Of a stretch of 12,437 nt of DNA, positions 1 to 6,097 are shown piece by piece. A program made the position numbers and the translations under genes. The notes beneath the pieces were generated by a model. The model searched no databases and was not told the origin of the DNA. It saw nothing but the letters and a program-made list of their open reading frames with translations. Source of the stretch: Candidatus Aminicenantes bacterium UBA1061. Lineage in GTDB: Bacteria > Acidobacteriota > Aminicenantia > Aminicenantales > Saccharicenantaceae. Positions within the stretch are counted from its first letter, which is position 1; every line of letters starts with the position of its first letter. The stretch is from NCBI GenBank assembly GCA_002316315.1, contig DCDG01000053.1, positions 1-12,437 on the forward strand, given 5' to 3'.

Positions 1-44
1 TCAAATCCCACCTCCCCGACCATCTTTTTAAAGCTGTTCTTATC

Positions 45-734
45 CTATCTCTGGCCGGAGTAAAGGGTAACAATGCCGGCTGTCAGATTCAGACAGGAGA
101 GATTCCTGAGACCACTTTGCCGCATCAGACTGATCACTTCTTCAGGCTTCAAAAAGCTAAAAATTGACGAGGCTAAATAGCTGTAGGCCCGGGCCGAGCC
201 TGAAAATAACCTTCCGGCCAGCGGCAGATAATTTTTTAAGTATAAAGAATAAAGGCCATAAGTCAGCTTATCTGGCGGGAGCGAAAACTCAAGGATAAGG
301 AGCCGCCCTGAAGGCTTGAGGACGCGTGCCATCTCGCTTATTCCCCGGGAATAGTCGGGAAGATTCCTTAAGCCGAAACCGATAGTTACCAGGTCAAAAG
401 TCATGTCGCCGTAAGGAAGGTTGAGGGCGCTGCCTGTTTTGAGTTTGATTTTTGTGGCCAGATTCAGCTTTTCGATTTTTTGCTGTGCCCGGGCGAGCAT
501 CCTGGCCGAGAGGTCAATCCCGGTGACGTCATGAGCTCCGCGGCGGGCAAATTCTATGGCTATATCTCCTGTGCCCGTGCAGACATCGAGGATTCTGCTA
601 TCAGGCCGGAAGCGGGACAGGCTGACCAGCCTCCGTCTCCAGGCGCGGTCAAGGTTAAAACTTAACAGGTGATTTAAAAAGTCATAATTTTTAGCAATGA
701 CCGAAAATATCTCGGGTGTGTTGTCTTTATTCAT
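45..734 (-). CDS. ubiE: Demethylmenaquinone / ubiquinone C-methyltransferase, UbiE/MenG family
   Basis: SAM-dependent C-methyltransferase that acts late in menaquinone (and in some bacteria ubiquinone) synthesis, methylating the quinone ring of the prenylated precursor at the inner face of the membrane. From the ATG at 734 it has 229 residues, close to the family norm of 230-250. The N-terminus (NTPEIFSVIAKNYDFLNHLL) is the usual UbiE opening. Motif I is ILDVCTGTGDIA (about residues 48-59), followed by GFGLRNLPDY (about 119-128) and the post-motif strand LLILEFSLP near 150. An in-frame TTG at 770 would add 12 residues, but the ATG at 734 has AGGG just upstream and starts where the family homology starts. 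The gene stands alone on the minus strand with unrelated plus-strand genes upstream. With no ubiquinone-specific neighbour, MenG activity is the safer reading; this is inference. Confidence 0.93.
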   Translation of the reverse strand: MNKDNTPEIFSVIAKNYDFLNHLLSFNLDRAWRRRLVSLSRFRPDSRILDVCTGTGDIAIEFARRGAHDVTGIDLSARMLARAQQKIEKLNLATKIKLKTGSALNLPYGDMTFDLVTIGFGLRNLPDYSRGISEMARVLKPSGRLLILEFSLPPDKLTYGLYSLYLKNYLPLAGRLFSGSARAYSYLASSIFSFLKPEEVISLMRQSGLRNLSCLNLTAGIVTLYSGQR

Positions 735-1080
735 TTTGCCCTGAAAGGCCAGGCCTCTTTTTGGTATCAAAATCTGTTATTACTGCCAGGTTGCTTACCT
801 GACCATGGTAGATATATCTTCTCTAAATTTCAACAAATTGACAACTACAGGAGTTCACTTTTCAGTCTTCAATAGTTTTCTTTTGAATTTTTGAATAGAT
901 CCTCTCCTGATCTCCCCTTACCTCCTCCAGCTTATAAATCCTGTGATTTGACTAACTATCTATTTTTATTCGGACGCTTGTTCGCTCTGGAAGAAACTGA
1001 TTAGTCTACTTGTTCACAACAAAATCTACTACAAAATATCTTGTCCTCTATCTGCCTATATCATATACTCTCAAGCGGGG
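735..1080. other. Intergenic region without a recognised gene
   Basis: About 350 bp upstream of ubiE. It is AT- and pyrimidine-rich on the plus strand. No tRNA-like T-arm, long ORF or transposon end was recognised. It must hold the ubiE promoter on the minus strand, but no box pair with good spacing stands out. A TTGACA on the plus strand at 838-843 has no matching -10 at 16-18 bp. One plus frame is open from 952 into the small ORF that follows, but has no start codon before 1081. Confidence 0.5.
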
Positions 1081-1086
1081 GTGGTG

Positions 1087-1284
1087 ATGCCAGTGAAACA
1101 ACCATTAGAGAAAACTATTCGTACTTTTAGCATATCTATCGAAGAAAAGAGAGCTAAGACAATAAAACAAATCTTAGGTAAAGATGTCCGCTTTGAAATA
1201 CTAAATATTGAATCGGCGGATAAAAACCTGCTTCTCCGTGCCCAAAACATTGACTTCTTCTTCCTGGGCTGTGATTATCCCTGA
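1087..1284 (+). CDS. Small orphan ORF, unknown; possibly a gene remnant
   Basis: A 65-codon frame from the ATG at 1087, preceded by a GGGGG run at 1077-1081 that could serve as a weak ribosome site; GTG codons at 1081 and 1084 are alternatives. The predicted protein is charged and helical in its first half (SIEEKRAKTIKQILGKD), followed by a strand-like, hydrophobic end (NIDFFFLGCDY). It has no signal peptide or known motif. The end resembles the beta-alpha-beta pattern of a Rossmann-type domain stopped early, so it may be the head of a truncated gene. The 200 bp downstream show no clear continuation in another frame. I do not recognise the family, and it may not be expressed. Confidence 0.3.
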   Translation: MPVKQPLEKTIRTFSISIEEKRAKTIKQILGKDVRFEILNIESADKNLLLRAQNIDFFFLGCDYP

Positions 1285-1409
1285 AATAGGATAAAAACCA
1301 CTTTCTTTTTCTAAGAGATTCCACGATTTCTTTGGAGTTGCCCCTTCTGCCATCAGGAAAGGGCCATCATTTTTACTATACTAAAGAATAATTTAGCTCT
1401 CCTAATAAT

Positions 1410-1436
1410 TATCGATGTAAAAGAAAAAAATCGATA
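1410..1436. repeat. Inverted repeat upstream of the propeller operon
   Basis: TATCGAT (1410-1416) and ATCGATA (1430-1436) are perfect 7-bp inverted arms around a 13-nt A-rich spacer. They end 9 bp before the TTGACA of the candidate promoter. A second perfect palindrome, AAAATTAATTTT, lies at 1464-1475. The position fits an operator, but in such AT-rich DNA both could be chance. Confidence 0.35.
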
Positions 1437-1445
1437 TCATTTTTG

Positions 1446-1474
1446 TTGACATAATGAGTTAAGAAAATTAATTT
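1446..1474 (+). promoter_or_regulatory. Candidate sigma70-type promoter of the propeller operon
   Basis: A perfect -35 box TTGACA (1446-1451) is followed at 17 bp by TAATTT (1469-1474), only a 3/6 match to the -10 consensus. A better-looking TATACA at 1475-1480 has 23-bp spacing. Transcription would begin just before the ribosome site at 1483-1490. The -35 and its place support the call; the -10 is weak. Confidence 0.4.
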
Positions 1475-1482
1475 TATACAAT

Positions 1483-1490
1483 AAGGAGGA
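1483..1490 (+). promoter_or_regulatory. Strong Shine-Dalgarno (AAGGAGGA) facing an ACG codon
   Basis: AAGGAGGA is a near-perfect anti-16S match. Five bases after its last G comes ACG at 1495, in frame with a signal peptide and the propeller gene. No ATG, GTG or TTG lies in that frame between the upstream stop (1447) and 1624. The site therefore marks the true start at 1495 rather than the GTG at 1624. Confidence 0.75.
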
Positions 1491-1494
1491 AAAG

Positions 1495-2574
1495 ACGAGA
1501 AAAACAGAGAAGATACTCTTAGCCGTCGTCATTACCATTTTCCCTGGGATTTTTCTTTCTGCAGGACATGACAAAGTCACTCTGATTTCAAAAGTCCAGT
1601 TAGATCAAACCAGGCAAGCACTTGTGCGGCCAGGAGATATAGAAGTAAGTGGAGAAAAACTTTTCGTTACAGACAGAGCCTCGGGAAACATAAAGATATA
1701 CAGTTTAAAAGACGGAACGCTCGACAGCACTTTTGGACGAAAAGGTGCGGGGCCAGGTGAGTTTATAAGTCCCAATTATGTGGAAATAGCTGACGGAAAA
1801 ATCTGTGTCCAGGATATGGGACAGCTTAAATATATAATTCACGATGAAAACTTTAATGAAATAACCCGTTTCTTTTTTCTCATGGGCGGCGAACCTTTTA
1901 TCATAGATGATAATCGAATCATTAATTATGAGTATTTTAGGCATGAAGATGGTAAAGAATTCAAAGGAGCAATTATCGATTTTTCAGGCGGAAAAGCAAA
2001 AATAATTAAAGAACTAAGACCATATCCTTATTCCAAGGATGATTCCTGGAACAGAGTTGTCTCAATGAAGGGCTTTATAGATATACAGGGGGACAAAAAG
2101 TCTATTTATCTCGTCGATGAAAATAAAGTTGAAATTTACAAATATAATCGAGAGGGAGAATTTCAAAAGAAGTTCGGCGAGAATCCCGGTTATTTCAGGG
2201 CAGCTCAAAAAACATCAGATTATGAGACTTATAGGAAGTGGGGAAGAGCACCTGAAGGGATTGCGGCCGGGAGAAGATGGATGAGAAATTTCAGCTGGAT
2301 TACCGGTTTATCTGCTCTAAAAAATGGCCTGAGCCTGGCTATCAAAACTTTCGAAAGCAATGAAAAGAAATGGGAGCTTTATTTGAGGTTTTATGATTTC
2401 GAAGGAAACCTTTTGGAGGAGGGAATCAAGCTTAAAGAGGTAGGTACACCCTTAGCTGAAGACGAACGATTTATCATAGATTCTAATAATAAAGACTGTG
2501 TATTTATCCTGGAATGCAATGAAGACATTGATCCACCACAATACACGTTTTATGTATATAAGATAAATCTATGA
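1495..2574 (+). CDS. Secreted six-bladed beta-propeller protein (NHL/BF2222-like), non-canonical ACG start
   Basis: Read from ACG at 1495 the product is 359 residues: RKTEKILLAVVITIFPGIF gives a basic n-region and hydrophobic core, ending around LSAGHD, so a Sec signal peptide is likely. The mature part reads as successive propeller blades (GDIEVSGEKLFVTDRASGNI; later SIYLVDENKVEIYKYNREGE). The hallmark GRKGAGPGEF lies near residues 81-90 and is seen in the six-bladed propeller families common in Bacteroidetes and Aminicenantes. The first GTG in frame is at 1624; it lacks a ribosome site and would cut off the signal peptide. ACG is either a rare real start, a start-codon mutation or a sequencing error. 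The stop overlaps the next gene's start (ATGA). The molecular function is unknown; binding of a ligand or partner outside the inner membrane is inference. Confidence 0.82.
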   Translation, partial: TRKTEKILLAVVITIFPGIFLSAGHDKVTLISKVQLDQTRQALVRPGDIEVSGEKLFVTDRASGNIKIYSLKDGTLDSTFGRKGAGPGEFISPNYVEIADGKICVQDMGQLKYIIHDENFNEITRFFFLMGGEPFIIDDNRIINYEYFRHEDGKEFKGAIIDFSGGKAKIIKELRPYPYSKDDSWNRVVSMKGFIDIQGDKKSIYLVDENKVEIYKYNREGEFQKKFGENPGYFRAAQKTSDYETYRKWGRAPEGIAAGRRWMRNFSWITGLSALKNGLSLAIKTFESNEKKWELYLRFYDFEGNLLEEGIKLKEVGTPLAEDERFIIDSNNKDCVFILECNEDIDPPQYTFYVYKINL

Positions 2575-2876
2575 AAAGGTATATCTGGCCTGTCTTATGT
2601 ATTGTCCTGCTGGGCTTAAACGTATGTATGGGAATAACAGCTAATAATTTAAGAAAATCGCCTTTCTCAGGAAAAATATACGTAATGTTAATTTCTCCTG
2701 CTTCTTTGGTTAATGAAAGCGTAGTTCATAACATTTTTTTCAACCAGCCTAAGATAGAATCCCCTATTTATTTTTTTACAGATGAGACATCAAAAATTTT
2801 AGATGTCTTCTGTCCACGGCTATGGAAAGAGGAGGATTTAGGAGAATGGTTAAAAAGAACTCTATTAGGTATTTAA
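2571..2876 (+). CDS. Small signal-anchored protein of unknown function between two propeller genes
   Basis: 101 residues. It begins MKRYIWPVLCIVLLGLNVC, a short basic n-region and hydrophobic core that is either a signal peptide or a membrane anchor. The rest is exported if so: KIYVMLISPASLVNES and SPIYFFTDETSKILD alternate like beta-alpha units. That pattern faintly recalls a thioredoxin-like fold without a CxxC, but the likeness is too weak to name it. Its ATG shares an ATGA with the upstream propeller gene, which indicates translational coupling since no Shine-Dalgarno precedes it. Its 3' end overlaps the start of the next propeller gene by 31 bp. Tight packing suggests the three products are made together. 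Truncation of a longer ancestor is possible. Confidence 0.65.
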   Translation: MKRYIWPVLCIVLLGLNVCMGITANNLRKSPFSGKIYVMLISPASLVNESVVHNIFFNQPKIESPIYFFTDETSKILDVFCPRLWKEEDLGEWLKRTLLGI

Positions 2877-3949
2877 AGGTAATATTTGCATTTGGCTTTT
2901 TATGTTTCTGTTCTCTCAGCGAATTGGCTTCCAAGGAAGTAGAGACTATCCTTTTCAAAGAAAAAGGTGAACTCGCTCAAAAATGGGATAAATTATTTAC
3001 AGACCACACGCTGATTAATTTCACTTATAAGAATCAACCGCTCTCAGGATTTGGGTTACTCGGAATTAATTCTAAAGGTGACTATTTTTTGTTTAGCCGA
3101 ACAGAAGAAAAAATTATGCAATTTGATAACACCGGAAATTTCATCAGATTCATTGGCTCCATCGGACAGGGCCCTGGCGAGTATCAGAGCATTTCAAATT
3201 CGTTTTTCGATGCGGCAGATAATTTATATCTTTATGATGCTCCAATCCGAGCAATCAGTATTTTTAGCTACCCCGATTATCAATTTTTGAAACAAATACA
3301 TTTAAAGTCGATAGCAAACAAGATCTTTATAAATGATGAAGGCCATTTCGTCACTTTTTCAATTTTCAATGTTTCCAACCTTTTAAAAAAATATGATCAG
3401 TCTGGCAAGATTCTAGTTGAAACTTTTAAACCCGAAGATGAAAGGCTATCACTCGCTATGGCACGATTTAACCCGGGAGGGTTGGCCAATATTCCAGGCA
3501 CTGGTTTTCTATTTGTTTATCCTGATAAATATTATATTTATCTTTATGACTATAATCTAACCCTAAAAAAAATCTTTAAGCCAAGTCATTTCTCTAAGTT
3601 TTATCCAAAAGCAGAAAGTTTTCCTCAGGATCTTGCTCCTAAAGAATTCTCATTTGAACATACTAAATGGTGGGATAAATTTCTTCATCCCGCTGATATA
3701 TTTTTCTTTAAAGATGGATTCTTTCTTGTTATTGTATGGGAATCAAAAGGGAGATTTGGGAAAGACTATATAAACCTGCATGATTTGAATGGTGTGACAT
3801 ACGCAAGGGGATTAGAAATTCCACATGAGGGAATGATTAAGTGCACCAGGGGTAATTATGTATATATAATCGAACAGGAGAGATTCATCGGACAGGATGA
3901 ATTTGTTCCAACCAAGTTACACAGATACAGGCTCTGTTTACCTCAGTGA
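2846..3949 (+). CDS. Secreted six-bladed beta-propeller protein, second copy
   Basis: 367 residues from the ATG at 2846, which is preceded by AGGAGG at 2830-2835 and AGGAG closer in; an earlier in-frame start at 2822 adds eight residues that precede the signal peptide and is less likely. VKKNSIRYLKVIFAFGF begins a Sec signal peptide ending near LSELAS. The body carries the same family mark as the upstream protein, GQGPGEYQS (about residues 107-115), set in FIRFIGSIGQGPGE, followed by blade-like strands (NLYLYDAPIRAISIF; FLFVYPDKYYIYLYDYN). The two propellers share layout but are clearly diverged in sequence, so they look like old paralogues rather than a recent duplication. The last gene of the three-gene unit, it is followed after 44 bp by the opposing ACR3 remnant. 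Ligand and role are unknown. Confidence 0.82.
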   Translation: MVKKNSIRYLKVIFAFGFLCFCSLSELASKEVETILFKEKGELAQKWDKLFTDHTLINFTYKNQPLSGFGLLGINSKGDYFLFSRTEEKIMQFDNTGNFIRFIGSIGQGPGEYQSISNSFFDAADNLYLYDAPIRAISIFSYPDYQFLKQIHLKSIANKIFINDEGHFVTFSIFNVSNLLKKYDQSGKILVETFKPEDERLSLAMARFNPGGLANIPGTGFLFVYPDKYYIYLYDYNLTLKKIFKPSHFSKFYPKAESFPQDLAPKEFSFEHTKWWDKFLHPADIFFFKDGFFLVIVWESKGRFGKDYINLHDLNGVTYARGLEIPHEGMIKCTRGNYVYIIEQERFIGQDEFVPTKLHRYRLCLPQ

Positions 3950-3993
3950 TAGAAGCGAAAGTTATAACAAAAGGAAAATAATACTCATAGAGT

Positions 3994-4240
3994 TCACTCC
4001 ATGGTTTCCCGCTGCCGAACAGCTGGGGTCCCATCCGGTGCGAAATAACGGCGACCGAAAGCTAAAGCCACATTGACCAGCCCCAGCATGACCGGCACTT
4101 CTATGAGCGGCCCGATGACCGCGGCCAGGGCCTGCCCGGAATTTATCCCGAAGACAGCCACCGCCACAGCAATGGCTAATTCGAAATTATTACTGGCCGC
4201 CGTGAAGGACAGGGAGTGGTTGACAGCCCGGCGATTTTTT
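3994..4240 (-). pseudogene. C-terminal remnant of an ACR3-family arsenite efflux permease
   Basis: On the minus strand, ending at a TGA read from 3996-3994, the frame gives SFTAASNNFELAIAVAVAVF then GINSGQALAAVIGPLIEVPV, MLGLVNVALAFGRRYF and a short hydrophilic tail. This is the conserved end of ACR3 (arsB-type As(III)/H+ exporter, BASS superfamily), including the NNFELAIA helix. Only about 80 of the expected 340-370 residues are present. Recognisable homology stops near 4231-4240, directly before the divergently encoded ABC ATPase, and the frame closes near 4333 without a start. The surviving codons are intact, with no stop or frameshift, so the loss looks fairly recent or is an assembly or recombination junction. 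No arsR, arsC or other ars gene is in the window. It cannot make a functional pump. Confidence 0.88.
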
Positions 4241-4248
4241 TGTATAGG
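4220..4248 (+). promoter_or_regulatory. Candidate promoter of the ABC transporter operon, built on ACR3 remnant DNA
   Basis: TTGACA (4220-4225) lies exactly 17 bp before TATAGG (4243-4248). The -35 lies inside the ACR3 remnant, where it is the complement of codons for Val-Asn. Initiation would fall about three bases before the ATG at 4258, giving an almost leaderless mRNA. Yet AGGAT at 4246-4250 looks like a ribosome site, so a different start point is possible. GATAAT at 4248-4253 is a better -10 but has 22-bp spacing. Confidence 0.4.
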
Positions 4249-4257
4249 ATAATAAAA

Positions 4258-5175
4258 ATGGGCAAAGTACTTGAACTCGACCGGGTTTATAAGGCTTATA
4301 AGTTCGGTTTTATACCGAAGAAAAAACAGGTTCTAAAGGGCATTTCGTTTTATGTCAATGAAGGTGAGATTTTTGGCTATCTCGGGCCAAACGGCGCCGG
4401 CAAAACAACCACCATCAAGAGCATTTTGAATTTGATTTTTCCTGATGCTGGCCGCATTACCATTTTCGGGGAAGACTCACTCAAGCCCCGGGCGCGGGAG
4501 AAAGTCGGTTTTCTGCCTGAAAATCCATATTTCTACGACTACCTCACCGGGCGTGAATTTCTGGCTTTTTACGCTGATTTGCTGGGCATCCATGGCCAGC
4601 AAAAAGAGGAAAAAATAAAATATTTTCTCCAACTGGTCGGGATGGAAAAAGCCGCCGATCTCCAGTTAAGAAAATATTCCCGGGGAATGCTGCAGAGAGT
4701 TGGCCTGGCCCAGGCTCTGCTCAATGATCCGGCTCTGGTTATCCTCGACGAACCAATGGGTGGTCTCGACCCGATTGGCCGCAAGGAGTTCCGCGATATC
4801 ATCGTCAATCTAAAGAAGGAAGGGAAAACCGTCTTCCTGTCTTCGCATATTCTGCAGGACATCGAGATGATCTGCGACCGGGTGGCCATTATCCTGGCGG
4901 GTGAAATTGTCAATCAGGGCTATCTCGCCGATTTGATTTCAGAAAAAGTTCTCTATACCGAAGTAACAGTCGGCGGTGTGCCAGCCTCCGAATTCAGCCA
5001 CTTAGGGGAAAGCGTTTCGACCAGCGGTAACCGGGTTCTGCTCAAAGTCTATGAAGAACAGAATATTGACCGCATTATCCGCCTTGTCCAGGAAAAAAAC
5101 GGTAAGATTATTTCGCTTATTCCCCGGACTGAAACCCTCGAAGATATTTTTGTTGATCTGGTGAAAAACCAATGA
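4258..5175 (+). CDS. ABC-2 type transporter ATP-binding protein (PilH-like by context)
   Basis: 305 residues from the ATG at 4258, with AGGAT 7 bp upstream; a GTG at 4216 would add 14 residues encoded opposite the ACR3 remnant and is rejected. A cytoplasmic ATPase that drives the membrane subunit encoded next. Visible motifs: Walker A GPNGAGKTT (43-51), a Q-loop region reading GFLPENPYFYDYLT (near 86-98, Glu in place of Gln, usual in this subfamily), signature YSRGMLQR (140-147), Walker B LVILDEP (160-166) and H-loop SSHIL (His near 197). A C-terminal regulatory tail of about 90 residues follows. It overlaps the permease by ATGA. Substrate cannot be read from sequence. The nearby prepilin peptidase suggests the pilus-linked PilH/PilI transporter type known from Myxococcus; that is inference. 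Confidence 0.9.
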   Translation: MGKVLELDRVYKAYKFGFIPKKKQVLKGISFYVNEGEIFGYLGPNGAGKTTTIKSILNLIFPDAGRITIFGEDSLKPRAREKVGFLPENPYFYDYLTGREFLAFYADLLGIHGQQKEEKIKYFLQLVGMEKAADLQLRKYSRGMLQRVGLAQALLNDPALVILDEPMGGLDPIGRKEFRDIIVNLKKEGKTVFLSSHILQDIEMICDRVAIILAGEIVNQGYLADLISEKVLYTEVTVGGVPASEFSHLGESVSTSGNRVLLKVYEEQNIDRIIRLVQEKNGKIISLIPRTETLEDIFVDLVKNQ

Positions 5176-5936
5176 AAGTCTCAACCATTGCTAGCAACAC
5201 TTTTAAAGAGGCTAAACGGGACAGGGTTTTATACCTGCTTTTATTCTTTGCCATTTTGTGTTTTCTTCTATCGCGCTTTCTGGGCCTGCTGACGGTTGGT
5301 GACCGGGTTAAAATCATCAAAGATGTCGGACTGGCTTCGATTTCGCTTTTTGGGATGCTGATGGCTATTCTGATGGGCACCGGGCTGGTTTATAAGGAAA
5401 TTGATAAGAAAACTATTTTTACCCTGCTGGCCAAACCGATTCACCGCTGGGAATTCCTGCTGGGGAAATATTTAGGGCTGGTGCTGACGATTTTTATTAT
5501 GACCGTTCTAATGTCGGTCATTTTTCTGGTTGTTCTATTTCTTCACACTTTTACCATAGAGTGGAACATCCTTCTGGCCATCCTTTATATCTTTTTCGAG
5601 TTGTGTTTGATGACAGCTGTCGCCCTGGTCTTTTCCACTTTTACCACGCCGATTCTGGCTTCGCTTTATTCGCTGGCTTTTTATCTGATCGGTCATCTGT
5701 CCTGGAGCCTTGAACTTCTGATTAAAAAAGTTAAAAGCGGTGGCGGCCGGGCAATCTTAAAAGTGCTCTATGTCATCTTGCCAGACCTTGAGAACTTTAA
5801 TTTTAAAACCGAAGTGGTCCACCAGCTGCCAATTCCTACTAAATTACTAGGGATTAGCTTTGCCTATGGGCTGGTTTATACTGCTTTTTTGCTGCTGCTG
5901 GCTATTTTGATTTTCAGGCGGCGTGATTTTATTTAA
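5172..5936 (+). CDS. ABC-2 type transporter permease (PilI-like by context)
   Basis: 254 residues and about six hydrophobic helices: VLYLLLFFAILCFLLS, ISLFGMLMAILMGTGLVY, the stretch after GKYLGLVLTIFIMTVLM, ILLAILYIFFELCLM, PILASLYSLAFYLIGHL and a last one ending LLLLAILIFRRRDFI. The cytoplasmic loop after the second helix has VYKEIDKKTIFTLLAKPIHR then WEFLLGKYLG, the typical contact region of ABC-2 permeases for their ATPase. Translation is coupled to the ATPase by ATGA. Together they would form an inner-membrane dimer of ATPase and permease pairs. There is no substrate-binding protein beside it, consistent with export or with a mechanical role in assembly rather than uptake. The substrate is unknown. 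Confidence 0.88.
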   Translation: MKVSTIASNTFKEAKRDRVLYLLLFFAILCFLLSRFLGLLTVGDRVKIIKDVGLASISLFGMLMAILMGTGLVYKEIDKKTIFTLLAKPIHRWEFLLGKYLGLVLTIFIMTVLMSVIFLVVLFLHTFTIEWNILLAILYIFFELCLMTAVALVFSTFTTPILASLYSLAFYLIGHLSWSLELLIKKVKSGGGRAILKVLYVILPDLENFNFKTEVVHQLPIPTKLLGISFAYGLVYTAFLLLLAILIFRRRDFI

Positions 5937-5995
5937 ATTCGAGCTTTTGGGGATACCTGAACTTTTGAAGTTAAAAATTAAAAATATGACCGTTT

Positions 5996-6078
5996 GATAG
6001 ACGGATAGACGAGAACGGAAAGATAAGATTAAGATAGAAAGATAAGATAGAAAGACAAGACAGGACAAGATAGATAGG
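5996..6078 (+). repeat. Purine-rich imperfect tandem repeats in the leader of the TPR gene
   Basis: GATAGACG is repeated head to tail at 5996-6003 and 6004-6011. AAGATAGAAAGAT (6031-6043) is followed directly by AAGATAGAAAGAC (6044-6056), then by degenerate units AAGACAGGAC and AAGATAGATAGG up to 6078. Nearly all bases on this strand are A or G, with scattered T/C. It fills most of the 161-bp gap between the permease and the TPR gene. It looks like slippage-generated DNA; a role as an unstructured mRNA leader is speculation. Confidence 0.7.
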
Positions 6079-6097
6079 CCCTGATAACGGGACAAAG

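Noticed and set aside
1..23. Minus-strand ATG at 23 opening a frame to the window edge (MVGEVGF)
   Set aside because: Only seven codons are visible and no ribosome site precedes it, so a downstream gene cannot be supported.
1285..1400. Minus-strand stretch reading NSKEIVESLRKRKW, faintly like a HicA toxin start
   Set aside because: No start codon in place, and the following residues do not continue the HicA pattern.
4569..4913. 114-codon minus-strand open frame within the ABC ATPase gene
   Set aside because: Entirely antisense to a gene with all ABC motifs; its composition is that of a shadow frame.
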